From: Flavobacteriales bacterium
GTDB lineage: Bacteria; Bacteroidota; Bacteroidia; Flavobacteriales; TMED113
DNA length: 64,000 nucleotides
Reading direction: 5' to 3'
Assembly: GCA_002718895.1 (NCBI GenBank)
Contig: PBGD01000007.1
Span: 22,954-86,953 of the forward strand
The translations under genes were made by a program, and so were the position numbers. How positions within the stretch are numbered: the first letter of the stretch is position 1; the number at the start of each line of letters is the position of its first letter. Below the pieces are notes generated by a model. That model saw only the letters and a list, made by a program, of their open reading frames with translations. It had not been told where the DNA came from and searched no databases. Of this stretch, positions 9,386 through 19,257 are shown in pieces.

Positions 9386-10512
9386 TGCCGGGAATATATA
9401 TTCATATTCCATTTTGTTCACAAGCTTGTCATTATTGTGACTTTCACTTTTCTACTTCATTGAAAATAAAAAATCGGGTAATTTCTTGTATTAACAAAGA
9501 AATAAAATTAAAAAAAACATACCTTAAAGACCCACTAATTGAAAGTGTTTATTTTGGTGGAGGCACACCATCTTTATTGTCTTCAAAATTAATTAATAAA
9601 ATTCTGAGCTCAATTAGATCAAGTTATAAGTTGGCTCAAAATGTAGAAATAACTATAGAAGCCAACCCAGAAGATATATCAAAAAACAAAATAGACAATT
9701 GGACACAAATGGGTATAAATAGGCTCAGTTTAGGTGTCCAATCTTTTAGAGACAGTGACTTAAAGTACATGAATAGATCCCATAATTGTAATCAAATAAT
9801 TTCAGCCTTAGATTTATTAATTTCATCAAAAATTGATAATATTTCAATTGATTTAATTTATGGCTTCCCCCAACTAACAGATTCTTTTTGGGTTGACAAT
9901 TTAAATAAGGCAATTAAGTTTAATGTTCAGCATATTTCTTGTTATTGCTTAACAGTTGAAAAACAGACTCCTCTATATCACTTCATTAAAAACGGAACAG
10001 CTAAGCCTCTAAATCCTCAACAGGGAGCAAGTCAATTTTTAAATTCAAAAGAGATACTAAAAAATAATGGATACATCCATTATGAAATTTCTAATTTTTC
10101 AAAACCTGGTTTTGAATCAGTCCATAATAGAAATTATTGGAATCGGTCTCATTATATTGGTATTGGGCCCTCGGCACACTCTTATAATGGTACCAGTCGA
10201 CAGTGGAATCTTTCTAATAATACTAAATATTGTGAAAGTATTGAAAACAATAGAAGCTATTATAATGTTGAAATACTATCAAAAAAAAATATTATAAATG
10301 AATATATTTTAACCAACATTAGAACTTCAAATGGTATAGATTTAAAATCGCTTTCATCTTACATGAACAATGATGAATATAAAAGGTTCAAAAATAAAAT
10401 GTCAGAACTAATGCAATCAGATTTTCTTACAATTCATAAAGATAAATTATTGCTTAGTGAAAAAGGAATGTTATTTGCTGATAGTATTTCAGAAGATTTA
10501 TTTATAATTTAA
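9385..10512 (+). CDS. hemW: HemW-type radical SAM protein (heme chaperone-like)
   Basis: A 375-residue radical SAM enzyme homologue, formerly annotated as oxygen-independent coproporphyrinogen oxidase. The cluster motif CSQACHYC (Cys11, Cys15, Cys18; CxxxCxxC) follows IYIHIPF, and the SAM-binding glycines appear in YFGGGTPS. GVQSF, HISCYCLT and the late HNRNYW/YIGIGPSAHSY segments are characteristic of HemW. HemW binds heme and is thought to deliver it to respiratory proteins. Length and motifs fit HemW and not HemN, which has extra N-terminal residues and CxxxCxxCxC with different flanks. Confidence 0.92.
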   Translation: MPGIYIHIPFCSQACHYCDFHFSTSLKIKNRVISCINKEIKLKKTYLKDPLIESVYFGGGTPSLLSSKLINKILSSIRSSYKLAQNVEITIEANPEDISKNKIDNWTQMGINRLSLGVQSFRDSDLKYMNRSHNCNQIISALDLLISSKIDNISIDLIYGFPQLTDSFWVDNLNKAIKFNVQHISCYCLTVEKQTPLYHFIKNGTAKPLNPQQGASQFLNSKEILKNNGYIHYEISNFSKPGFESVHNRNYWNRSHYIGIGPSAHSYNGTSRQWNLSNNTKYCESIENNRSYYNVEILSKKNIINEYILTNIRTSNGIDLKSLSSYMNNDEYKRFKNKMSELMQSDFLTIHKDKLLLSEKGMLFADSISEDLFII

Positions 10513-10520
10513 CATTGTAA

Positions 10521-11279
10521 ATGATAACTAATATCAAATATAAAAACAGCTTTTATTATGCTGATTTGACAAAGCCTCTAGATATATCAATACCTATTCA
10601 TAGTGAAGGAGTTAGTGCTTGGGGTCTGAAACAACCAATTATTGAGCCAGTTAGAAGTAAAGATTGGGTTGGAGATACAAATCAAGGTTCTCCTGTAAAT
10701 TTTAATAATATTTTTTTCAATCCTCATGCTCACTCTACACACACGGAATGTTTAGGGCATATTAGTAAAACCAAGGAATCTTTAAATGATACATTAAGGT
10801 CCTTTTTTTTTATTTCTAAATTAATTTCTGTTAAGCCAAAGAAAAAATATAATGATTGTGTTATAACTAAACATACTTTATCCCCCCTGATAAGTAAGGA
10901 TGATAATATTGATGCTTTGATTATTCGAACTTTGCCAAATTTAGAAAAGAAAAAATCTCAAAATTACACTAATACTAATCCAATTTATCTTTTGGAGGAA
11001 GCTGCAAGGTATTTATCTGAAATAAATATCAATCATTTATTAATCGATGTTCCTTCTATTGATAAAGAAGATGACAATGGAGCACTAAGTTCACATAAAG
11101 CTTTTTGGAATTTTTCAGGCACTTTACGTTACGGAAGTACTATTACAGAACTTATTTATGTTCCTGAAAAAATATGCGATGGCCTATATTTATTAAACTT
11201 ACAATTTATCCCATTTCAAAATGATGCATCTCCAAGCCGACCTGTTTTGTTTAAATTAGAAAAAAACAATGCATTATGA
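10521..11279 (+). CDS. Cyclase-family metal hydrolase, kynurenine formamidase-like
   Basis: A 252-residue protein of the cyclase/KynB superfamily. The N-terminal segment PLDISIPIH and the metal-binding stretch NPHAHSTHTECLGHI correspond to the family signature HxGTHxDxPxH, with Glu in place of the Asp. Later DVPSIDKEDDN matches the family's second conserved block. Bacterial KynB hydrolyses N-formylkynurenine; this sequence belongs to the divergent Bacteroidetes branch, so the substrate is not certain. A tryptophan 2,3-dioxygenase gene about 3.2 kb away makes a kynurenine-pathway role attractive. Starts 8 bases after hemW and overlaps ispG by ATGA. Confidence 0.75.
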   Translation: MITNIKYKNSFYYADLTKPLDISIPIHSEGVSAWGLKQPIIEPVRSKDWVGDTNQGSPVNFNNIFFNPHAHSTHTECLGHISKTKESLNDTLRSFFFISKLISVKPKKKYNDCVITKHTLSPLISKDDNIDALIIRTLPNLEKKKSQNYTNTNPIYLLEEAARYLSEININHLLIDVPSIDKEDDNGALSSHKAFWNFSGTLRYGSTITELIYVPEKICDGLYLLNLQFIPFQNDASPSRPVLFKLEKNNAL

Positions 11280-13192
11280 ATGCAAATATAAAATACTGTA
11301 ACAATTGGACTAATTATTCCCGTTTACAAACAAGAGAAGTTATGGTGGGAAATATTGGCGTTGGAGGATCTCACCCGATCAGAATTCAATCAATGACAAC
11401 AACTAGCACAATGGATACGAAATCATCTGTAGAGCAAGCCATCTCAATGATTAAAGCAGGTTGTGAGCTAGTCAGATTTACTGCACCCAATATAAAAGAA
11501 GCTGAAAATTTAGCCAATATAAAGGACGCATTATTAAATAAGGGATATACTACACCCATTGTTGCGGATATACACTTTACTCCAAATGCGGCTATTGCTG
11601 CAGCTAAAATTGTAGAAAAAGTTAGAATTAACCCTGGCAATTTTTCTGACAAAAAAAAATTTAATTTAAGCACATACTCTTCTGCACAATATTCTGATGA
11701 GTTAAAACGAATTGAAGAAAAATTTCATCCCTTAATAGATACATGTATCAATCATAATACCGCCATGAGAATTGGCACTAACCATGGCTCGCTTTCAGAT
11801 AGAATAATGAGTCAATATGGTGACACCCCACTTGGCATGGTGGAATCTGCATTAGAATTTGTCCGTATTTGTGAAAAATATAATTTTTTCAATATTATTC
11901 TTTCAATGAAAGCTAGTAATACTATTGTTATGACCCAGGCCTATAGACTACTTGTCTCAAAAATGCATCAAGAAAACATGAATTATCCTCTACATCTTGG
12001 TGTCACAGAAGCTGGAGAGGGAGACGATGGCAGGATCAAATCTGCTATTGGAATAGGGTCGTTATTAATGGATGGAATAGGCGATACAATTCGTGTGTCA
12101 TTAACAGAGTCGCCTGAAAAAGAAATGCCTGTTGCAAAAAATATTATAGAATATATTAATAAAAATAAAAACCACCCTCTCTTAGAAACAACAAAAACTG
12201 AGATTAACCCCATTGAATATTCTAGGAGAAAAACCATTTCAGTTTTAAATATTGGTCAAAAAAGTCCACCAATTGTAATAGCAGATTATAGAATGAAAAA
12301 TAAAATTGATATTAATAGTTTTAGAGATATTGGATATACTTTTTTAAATAAATTGGATAAATGGTCAATTAGTCAAACTGCGGCAGACTATGTTTTTGTT
12401 GGTAAGCGAAATATTGATTTTAAGCTTCCTGGTAGCTTGCGTGTTATTTATGATTATGAAAATTGGATTGACACCAAAAATGGTTATCCACTTTTTAATA
12501 GCGATGAATTTTTGTCAAGCTTATATTTTTCTAAAAAATTAAACTTTCTTAAAGTTCAAAAAAGTGATTTATCAGAAGATCTAATGCAAAAGATCAAAGA
12601 AAATAACAAAGTTGTTCTTTTAATTGAAAGTCATCATCAAAATTTTATTGGAGAACTTCGCACAATATTTAACAAGCTTATTAGTAATAATATAAAAGCT
12701 CCAGTTGTTTTAAGTTCTGATCAATCAGATTTAAACAAGGATTATATTCAAATATTTTCATCCATAGATTTAGGCAGTTTAATGTTAGATGGATTGGGAG
12801 ATGGTATTATGATTCAGGCTTTAAATTCAGAAACTTATTACATAAATAAATTAGCATTTAATATTTTGCAGGCAACAAGGACGCGTATTTCTAAAACTGA
12901 ATATATATCATGTCCTTCTTGTGGAAGAACACAGTTTGATTTAGAAAAAACAACTCAAAAAATAAGAAAAGCAACCTCACATTTAAAGGGTTTAAAAATA
13001 GGAGTTATGGGCTGTATAGTAAATGGACCCGGTGAAATGGCAGATGCTGATTATGGTTATGTTGGAACTGGCCCTGGAAAAATCAGCTTGTACAAACAGA
13101 AAAATATGATAAAAAAAAATATACCTACTGACAAGGCTCTTGAAGAATTAATTTTATTAATTAAATCAAATGGTGATTGGGTTGACTGTTAA
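11276..13192 (+). CDS. ispG: 4-hydroxy-3-methylbut-2-enyl diphosphate synthase, long form
   Basis: The penultimate enzyme of the MEP isoprenoid pathway, reducing MEcPP to HMBPP with a [4Fe-4S] cluster. The TIM-barrel half shows IRIQSMTTTSTMDT, GCELVRFTAPN and VADIHF; the C-terminal cluster-binding half has CPSCGRTQFDLE and GVMGCIVNGPGEM (three Cys plus Glu). At 638 residues it is the three-domain form with an inserted domain found in Bacteroidetes, Chlamydiae and plastids, compared with about 370 residues for the E. coli form. It overlaps the cyclase gene by 4 bases and its stop overlaps that of the convergent M23 gene by 3-4 bases. Confidence 0.97.
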   Translation: MNANIKYCNNWTNYSRLQTREVMVGNIGVGGSHPIRIQSMTTTSTMDTKSSVEQAISMIKAGCELVRFTAPNIKEAENLANIKDALLNKGYTTPIVADIHFTPNAAIAAAKIVEKVRINPGNFSDKKKFNLSTYSSAQYSDELKRIEEKFHPLIDTCINHNTAMRIGTNHGSLSDRIMSQYGDTPLGMVESALEFVRICEKYNFFNIILSMKASNTIVMTQAYRLLVSKMHQENMNYPLHLGVTEAGEGDDGRIKSAIGIGSLLMDGIGDTIRVSLTESPEKEMPVAKNIIEYINKNKNHPLLETTKTEINPIEYSRRKTISVLNIGQKSPPIVIADYRMKNKIDINSFRDIGYTFLNKLDKWSISQTAADYVFVGKRNIDFKLPGSLRVIYDYENWIDTKNGYPLFNSDEFLSSLYFSKKLNFLKVQKSDLSEDLMQKIKENNKVVLLIESHHQNFIGELRTIFNKLISNNIKAPVVLSSDQSDLNKDYIQIFSSIDLGSLMLDGLGDGIMIQALNSETYYINKLAFNILQATRTRISKTEYISCPSCGRTQFDLEKTTQKIRKATSHLKGLKIGVMGCIVNGPGEMADADYGYVGTGPGKISLYKQKNMIKKNIPTDKALEELILLIKSNGDWVDC

Positions 13193-14487
13193 TGATGAGT
13201 AGAAATTTTATTAAGAGAATCTATATTAATAAGTTCATTTGGATAATGAATAGATTCTAGTTTTTTCATCCATTTGTTTTTAATCAGTTCAAAATTATTT
13301 TTATTAGATTCTTTGACTGGCTTTGATGATGGCAGTTGTGTTTTGAATGGATCTACTTGTTTCCCATTTTTCCAAAACCTATAACAAACATGTGGTCCAG
13401 TTGCTTGACCAGATCTTCCTACATAGCCAATTATATCAACACCTTGTTGTACCTTTTTGCCTCTTTTAATTTTATTTCGTTTCCAAAGCGTTTTGCTAGA
13501 TTTGTCCATATGTAAATATTGTGTTGTGTAAGTGGAATTGTGTTTTATTTTAACATAATAGCCATTATATTTATTGTAAGAAGTTTCAATTATTTCACCA
13601 TCAGCAGTACTGTATATTGGTGTGCCAATTGGTGCTGCAAAATCGGTGCCAAAATGCCCTTTCCATCTACCAGTTACGGGGTGTTTTCTTCTATTTGTAA
13701 ACCTAGAAGATATTCTTGTGAATGAAACAGGAGCTTTTAAAAAAAACTTTCTTAAATTATTACCTTTTTCATCAAAATAATCTTCAAAGCCTTGGACTTC
13801 ATTAAATGCAATGGCATAGTAATTGATTTTGTTTGAGTTAAATAATGCTGCATGAACTTTTCCTACTCCAATAAATTCCCCATCTACATATTTCGCATCA
13901 TATATTACCTTAAATTTATCTCCAGGCTTAACTCTGAAGAAGTCAATTGTCCATGGATAGATTTCGTCAGCAAAAATATTTACTAGTTTAGCAGAAAGAT
14001 TACTTTCTTCCATGGCATACCACAAAGAAGAGTTTATAACGCCAGATCCTGTTTTTTCTTTAATTGTAACTTGTTTTTTATCCAGATAAACTATTGGTGG
14101 CGCTGTTAAATTAGCAACTAAGAAATCTACTTTATTAATTTCATAAACAAAATATTTTAGTTTAGTTTTTAATGTATCGTCAAAAATCAAAGTGTAATTA
14201 GCATCAGCGGCAATTTCTCTCAGGTCAAATATAGGTCTTGATAATTTTGCAACTTGATCAATTGTTTTGAAGTCAATGTTATGTGTTCTTAGAATATCTC
14301 CAACAAATTCATTTTTAAGAATTTTTTTATCTAAATAATATAAGTCATCTAACTTAATATTATAACGATATTTTTTAGAGATGATTTCGGAAACTACTGG
14401 CTTGTTATATTCATCAATTTTTTTTTTTTGAGACTTTATGCAGCCACTCAAAATCAAAATAATTATGTTAAATAAAAGTATTCTCAT
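13189..14487 (-). CDS. M23 (LytM-type) zinc peptidase, predicted lipoprotein
   Basis: A 432-residue predicted lipoprotein (ILILSGC lipobox near residue 16) with a C-terminal M23 domain. Zinc ligands are visible in GHFGTDFAAP (HxxxD) and GPHVCYRFWKNG, where the second motif has HVCYR in place of the usual HLHxE but keeps the first His; YLHMD supplies the catalytic His. It probably cleaves peptidoglycan cross-links in the periplasm or regulates such cleavage. The gene abuts tryptophan 2,3-dioxygenase exactly (TAA directly followed by ATG in the reading direction), so the two are translated from one mRNA; this DUF3108/TDO/M23 neighbourhood recurs in flavobacteria from memory. Confidence 0.92.
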   Translation of the reverse strand: MRILLFNIIILILSGCIKSQKKKIDEYNKPVVSEIISKKYRYNIKLDDLYYLDKKILKNEFVGDILRTHNIDFKTIDQVAKLSRPIFDLREIAADANYTLIFDDTLKTKLKYFVYEINKVDFLVANLTAPPIVYLDKKQVTIKEKTGSGVINSSLWYAMEESNLSAKLVNIFADEIYPWTIDFFRVKPGDKFKVIYDAKYVDGEFIGVGKVHAALFNSNKINYYAIAFNEVQGFEDYFDEKGNNLRKFFLKAPVSFTRISSRFTNRRKHPVTGRWKGHFGTDFAAPIGTPIYSTADGEIIETSYNKYNGYYVKIKHNSTYTTQYLHMDKSSKTLWKRNKIKRGKKVQQGVDIIGYVGRSGQATGPHVCYRFWKNGKQVDPFKTQLPSSKPVKESNKNNFELIKNKWMKKLESIHYPNELINIDSLNKISTHH

Positions 14488-15456
14488 TTATATATTTATT
14501 GATTCAACCCATTTCCTACCCCATTGATTTCTTTCTTCTTTGGACCACAAATTAGGAAAAAATATAATTTTTTGAAACCTGGGAGGGAGATATTCCTCCC
14601 AATTTGTGCCACCTGTAGCAGCTACTCTTTTATTTTTTATTTTTAAATACTTAGCAGCAGATTTATAGTGTGCTAGTTTCCAATGAATATTAAAGTTGTA
14701 ATCATATTCTTTTAAAAGATTTACCAATTGAGAGTTTGCTTGATCTTTTTTTGATAAGCTGAGATATTTTTCAAGTAAGTTTTTGCCTTTCATTTTTGTA
14801 GAAAGTTTTATTAGTTCTGGGTCATATTTTTTTTCAAATTGTTTAAGTGTGTAAGTTTTTGTTCCAGTTTTCATTTCATTAGCTCCTGATTTCCAATAGA
14901 TGTTTTTGTATTGTGGATTTTTTAAGGATTTCTTTGTATTAGTAAGAAAACTTAATTGCGTTGAACGCAGCTCCATCATTCTAAATTGTGCACTTTGAAA
15001 ACCACTGCTAGGAAGTAAAGCCATTCGGAATTTTAGAAATTGATCTTTCTCCATTCCATTGATCATTATTTCAAAAGAATCAATTAAGTTCTTAAAATAT
15101 CTATTTAATCTAATCATCTTTTCGATGAATAAGTTAACATTTATTTTTTTGTTCCAACCCTTGTCTTCACCTGAAGGAAGCACAAGCCTTCCGTTCTCAT
15201 TTATTTGCTCTAATTCTAATAGACATAATTTGAAATACAGCTCAGTTATTTGATGATAAATAATAAAAATATTTTCATCAGGAAAATCTGTTTTAGGCTG
15301 TTGAATTGAAAGCAAAGTTTCCAAATTAATATAGTTCCAGTAGTTGATATAGTCAGAGATTAAAAGCCCATCTAAATAAGAGTACAAATCTTGACCTGTA
15401 GCAGAATATTTAGATGATAAATCAGTAATTTTTTCTAAAATTTTTGTTTTATTCAT
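14488..15456 (-). CDS. Tryptophan 2,3-dioxygenase family protein
   Basis: A 322-residue heme dioxygenase of the TDO family, which opens the indole ring of L-tryptophan to give N-formylkynurenine. Supporting segments: SATGQDLYSYL near the N-terminus, FIIYHQITELYFKLCLLELE (the conserved YHQ substrate-binding region), FRMMELRSTQLSF, WKLAHYKSAAKYL carrying the likely proximal heme His, and VAATGGTNWEEYLPP matching the family's TGGSxGxxYL loop in divergent form. Middle gene of the run DUF3108-TDO-M23 (37-base gap upstream, zero downstream). The Bacteroidetes branch is divergent, so activity is inferred. Confidence 0.85.
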   Translation of the reverse strand: MNKTKILEKITDLSSKYSATGQDLYSYLDGLLISDYINYWNYINLETLLSIQQPKTDFPDENIFIIYHQITELYFKLCLLELEQINENGRLVLPSGEDKGWNKKINVNLFIEKMIRLNRYFKNLIDSFEIMINGMEKDQFLKFRMALLPSSGFQSAQFRMMELRSTQLSFLTNTKKSLKNPQYKNIYWKSGANEMKTGTKTYTLKQFEKKYDPELIKLSTKMKGKNLLEKYLSLSKKDQANSQLVNLLKEYDYNFNIHWKLAHYKSAAKYLKIKNKRVAATGGTNWEEYLPPRFQKIIFFPNLWSKEERNQWGRKWVESINI

Positions 15457-15493
15457 TTTTACTTGGGTTATTCTAATTAAATATAAAGATAAA

Positions 15494-16303
15494 TTACTTA
15501 TTGATTTTAATTAAAGTGTTTTCCGCCTTGACCAAATTTATATACACAGATCCAACTAGAACAGGGATTTCTAATTTAATTGGAATGTGCATTTTGTCTG
15601 CAGAAACCCACAAAAATGCTCCAAGCGAATGTTTAAACAATCTACCTTTCTCTAAGTAGGGCTCAAGCTTAATCGTCTTTATTTCCCCAAATTTACTTTT
15701 AATACTTTCCTCACCATGATTTATTATATATGAATTATATGTTTTACCTTGATAAAGGTATGAAAAGCAAATTGTATCTGTCAATAAAAGATCTTCATGT
15801 AAAATTGTTCTAAGTTGATAAAATGTTGATAGTAAATCATTTGGTTGATTTTGGTTAAAAAAGACAAAAGGCTCTTCGTATTTATATTTACCCTCTTTAA
15901 TTTTCATTTTAGATTTTATTGTTTTTAGTGAATTAATTTCAACTATTGATTGATAATAGTGTTGAACACTGAAAATTAAACTAAAAATATTTGTTGTTTT
16001 ACCTTTTGCATTAATTATATAGTGTGCGGCATTATTAAGGTTCTCATTTTTATTGTTAATATAAAACTCTGCATGACCTGCAAGTAATTTTTTTCTGGCT
16101 TGATTTCTTTTCCCATAATATATTCTGTATTTAAGTAATTCACCAAAGCTAAAAGCATTATTTAAATTTTTATTTGGATCACAAAAACTGTAGCAATCAA
16201 TTTTTTTAGTAAAAACAGTATCTTTTGGAAAAAAAATAGATTTATTTTGAGAAAAACTTGAAAAAAATCCAAAAAAACAAAAAAAAATGACATATTTTAT
16301 CAT
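15494..16303 (-). CDS. DUF3108 family exported protein
   Basis: A 269-residue protein with a signal peptide (KYVIFFCFFGFFSSFSQ). The body has the DUF3108 pattern: AFSFGELLKYRIYYG early, a repeated AEF/INAKGKT strand segment, LLSTFYQLR in the middle, and KTIKLEPYLEKGRLF ... LWVSADKMHIPIKLEIPV at the end. The family is periplasmic or outer-membrane associated with no established biochemical function. It is the first gene of the apparent operon with TDO and M23. Upstream lies a 101-base T-rich spacer to the leuS stop. Confidence 0.8.
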   Translation of the reverse strand: MIKYVIFFCFFGFFSSFSQNKSIFFPKDTVFTKKIDCYSFCDPNKNLNNAFSFGELLKYRIYYGKRNQARKKLLAGHAEFYINNKNENLNNAAHYIINAKGKTTNIFSLIFSVQHYYQSIVEINSLKTIKSKMKIKEGKYKYEEPFVFFNQNQPNDLLSTFYQLRTILHEDLLLTDTICFSYLYQGKTYNSYIINHGEESIKSKFGEIKTIKLEPYLEKGRLFKHSLGAFLWVSADKMHIPIKLEIPVLVGSVYINLVKAENTLIKINK

Positions 16304-16404
16304 ACTGAAATAAATAGGTGAATAGTGTTATTTTTTTAGAAAAAAGGCATAAAAAGGGGTTTTTTTTCACATTTTTTTACAAAAAATAAGATTTTATTCA
16401 AATT

Positions 16405-19176
16405 TTAAGCAACTATATTAATGATTTTGTTTGGTACAATTATAATTCGTTTAATCTTCTTTCCGCCAAGGTATTTATGTGTATTATCATTCGATACAAT
16501 TTTATTTTCAATTTCTTTTTTAGATAAATTCTTTAATACATTTAATTTGAATTTGAGTTTCCCATTAAAAGAAACGGGATATGTAAAGTGACTTTCTTGT
16601 AAATACTTATCATTATATTTTGGCCATTTTGCTTCTGATATAGAATTTGGATTGCCTAATTTTTCCCATAACTCCTCAGTAATAAATGGAGCATAAGGAG
16701 AAAGTAAAATCAAAAAATCACTAATTATTGCCTTTTTATTACACTTTAAATCCATTAATTCATTTATGCAAATCATTAATGCACTTACAACAGTGTTAAA
16801 AGAGTATCTATTTAAATCTTGAGTTATTTTTTTTATACACTTATGTATAGATTTGTTTTCTTCTAAAGTTGGATTTGTGTCTACAATATTAAATTGATTA
16901 TGTTTATCATGTGTTAAGCGCCATACTTTTTTTAAAAAATTATGTACACCATTAATTCCGTTTGTGTCCCATGGTTTGTATTGTTCTAATGGACCCAAAA
17001 ACATTTCATATAACCTTAAAGTGTCTGCTCCGAATTTTTCAACTAGATCATCTGGAGTTTGAGTGTTGTATTTAGATTTTGACATTTTTTCTACTTCATA
17101 GCCACATTTGTATTTTGAGTCTTCATTCAGAATAAATTTAGCATTTTTGTATTCGGAACGCCATGTTTTAAACTTGTCTATATCAAGTATATCATTTTTT
17201 ACAAAATCGATATTGACATATAGTTTATTAGTTTTGTATTTGTTTTTTAATTCATCTGTAACAAATGTATTTGTTTTGGTAATTCTGTATACAAAATTAG
17301 ACCTACCTAAAATCATGCCTTGATTAATTAATTTTTTAAATGGTTCTTTAAAATTTATAAATCCACGATCATAAAGAAATTTTGTCCAAAATCTAGAGTA
17401 GAGTAAATGGCCCACTGCATGTTCTGCACCTCCAATATAAAGGTCAACTTGCCCCCAGTAATTTGCTTTTTCTTTTGAAACAAATTCTTTTTCATTTTTG
17501 GGGTCCATGAACCTTAGAAAATACCATGATGAACCAGCCCAGCCAGGCATAGTATTATATTCCATTTTCTCGCCTTCAAAAATATTCCAATCAGATTTTT
17601 TAGCCCTAGCAAGTGGAGGTTCACCATGAGAAGTTGGGAGATATTTATCTATCTTTGGTAATTCTACAGCTTCATGGTTGTTAATTATATAGGGAGCCCC
17701 ATTTTTATAATATACCGGAAAAGGTTCTCCCCAATATCTTTGGCGACTAAATATAGCATCACGAAGTCTATAATTAATTTTAGCTAAGCCAATTCCCATT
17801 TCAACCAATTTACATGTTGATTTATCTATTGCATCACTTGCTCTTAAATCATTTAAAAAATCTGAATTTGCAATAATTGCATCCATATTTTGATACGCAC
17901 TTTTTGCAATGTCTCTATTTTTAAAAATGTTTTTAATTTTTAATTTGAATTTTTGAGCAAATTCCCAATCTCTTTGATCACCACAAGGAACTGCCATTAT
18001 AGCACCAGTTCCATATGAGGAAAGAACATAATCTGCAATCCAAATTGGCAATTTTTCTTTATTGAAAGGATGTATAACATAATTGCCTGAAAAAACCCCA
18101 CTTATAGTTCTTGAATCAGACTGCCTGTCCCTTTCAGATCTTAAAGAAGCTTTTTCACAATAATCCTGAACGGTTTTTTTTGTTGATTCTGTAACAATTT
18201 TAGCAACTAATGGGTGTTCAGGAGAGATCACGATAAATGTAGTTCCAAAAATTGTATCTGGTCTTGTAGTAAAAACATCAATTAAATGATTTTTACAAGA
18301 TGTTTGAAATTGAATTACGACTCCCTTTGATTTACCAATCCAGTTTTTTTGTGTTTCTTTTATTGCATCACTCCAATCTATTTCATCTAGATCATTTAAA
18401 AGACGCTCTGCATACGCTGTTATACGTAAAGACCATTGCTGCATTTTTTTTTGTTTAACTGGAAAATTGCCTCTTTCTGAAAATCCATCTTTTACTTCAT
18501 CATTTGCTAAAACTGTACCTAAGCCTTCACACCAATTTACTAATGTTTCAGAAAGGAATGCTAAACGATATTTAAGAACTATAGATTGTTGTTTTGCATG
18601 AGTCCAGGAAAGCCATTGTTTTTTTGTGAAAATTGGAGTGTCTGTATCACACGGTGACTTAACATCAATATTACCATTTCTTTCAAACTCTGCAATTAGT
18701 TCTGAAATAGGCAAAGCTTTATCATCAATATTGCAATAATATGATTGATATAATTGTTTAAAAATCCACTGTGTCCATTTGTAGTACTTTGGGTCTGATG
18801 TTTGAATTTCTCTTGACCAATCAAATGAAAAACCGATCTTATTTAGTTGATTTCTGTATCTTTTAATATTTTGTTTTGTGGTTAGTTCTGGATGCTGTCC
18901 AGTTTCAATAGCATATTGTTCTGCAGGTAAACCGAATGAATCATAACCCATAGGGTGAAGAACATTATATCCATTTAACTTTTTATATCTTGCATAAATA
19001 TCTGAAGCAATGTACCCCAACGGGTGACCTACATGTAAACCTGACCCAGATGGATAGGGGAACATGTCCAAAACATAATATTTTTTTTTATTTATATTTT
19101 CTTTACTTAAATGAGTTTTTTGTTCATCCCATTTTTTACTCCATTTTTTTTCTATTTTATTAAAGTTATAATCCAT
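16405..19176 (-). CDS. leuS: Leucyl-tRNA synthetase
   Basis: A full-length 923-residue class I synthetase that charges tRNA-Leu. HVGH is at residues 48-51 (SGLHVGHPLG), the editing domain contains TRPDTIFGTTF and GTGAIMAVP, and the KMSKS loop reads EKMSKSKYNT late in the protein. The anticodon-binding and C-terminal domains follow. Divergent from ftsX, 81 AT-rich bases between the starts, in which I could not find a convincing promoter element. It has a cognate tRNA-Leu(CAA) elsewhere in this window. Confidence 0.98.
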   Translation of the reverse strand: MDYNFNKIEKKWSKKWDEQKTHLSKENINKKKYYVLDMFPYPSGSGLHVGHPLGYIASDIYARYKKLNGYNVLHPMGYDSFGLPAEQYAIETGQHPELTTKQNIKRYRNQLNKIGFSFDWSREIQTSDPKYYKWTQWIFKQLYQSYYCNIDDKALPISELIAEFERNGNIDVKSPCDTDTPIFTKKQWLSWTHAKQQSIVLKYRLAFLSETLVNWCEGLGTVLANDEVKDGFSERGNFPVKQKKMQQWSLRITAYAERLLNDLDEIDWSDAIKETQKNWIGKSKGVVIQFQTSCKNHLIDVFTTRPDTIFGTTFIVISPEHPLVAKIVTESTKKTVQDYCEKASLRSERDRQSDSRTISGVFSGNYVIHPFNKEKLPIWIADYVLSSYGTGAIMAVPCGDQRDWEFAQKFKLKIKNIFKNRDIAKSAYQNMDAIIANSDFLNDLRASDAIDKSTCKLVEMGIGLAKINYRLRDAIFSRQRYWGEPFPVYYKNGAPYIINNHEAVELPKIDKYLPTSHGEPPLARAKKSDWNIFEGEKMEYNTMPGWAGSSWYFLRFMDPKNEKEFVSKEKANYWGQVDLYIGGAEHAVGHLLYSRFWTKFLYDRGFINFKEPFKKLINQGMILGRSNFVYRITKTNTFVTDELKNKYKTNKLYVNIDFVKNDILDIDKFKTWRSEYKNAKFILNEDSKYKCGYEVEKMSKSKYNTQTPDDLVEKFGADTLRLYEMFLGPLEQYKPWDTNGINGVHNFLKKVWRLTHDKHNQFNIVDTNPTLEENKSIHKCIKKITQDLNRYSFNTVVSALMICINELMDLKCNKKAIISDFLILLSPYAPFITEELWEKLGNPNSISEAKWPKYNDKYLQESHFTYPVSFNGKLKFKLNVLKNLSKKEIENKIVSNDNTHKYLGGKKIKRIIIVPNKIINIVA

Positions 19177-19257
19177 CTTTATAGTAAGTATAATTATTTA
19201 AATGTATAAATTATATACAACATTAAATAAAATGATTATTTAATTTTATATTTAAAG

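Noticed and set aside
16304..16404. A-run / CCCC / T-run motif downstream of leuS
   Set aside because: The stem would be only A-T pairs with a GGGG or CCCC loop; too weak to call a terminator.
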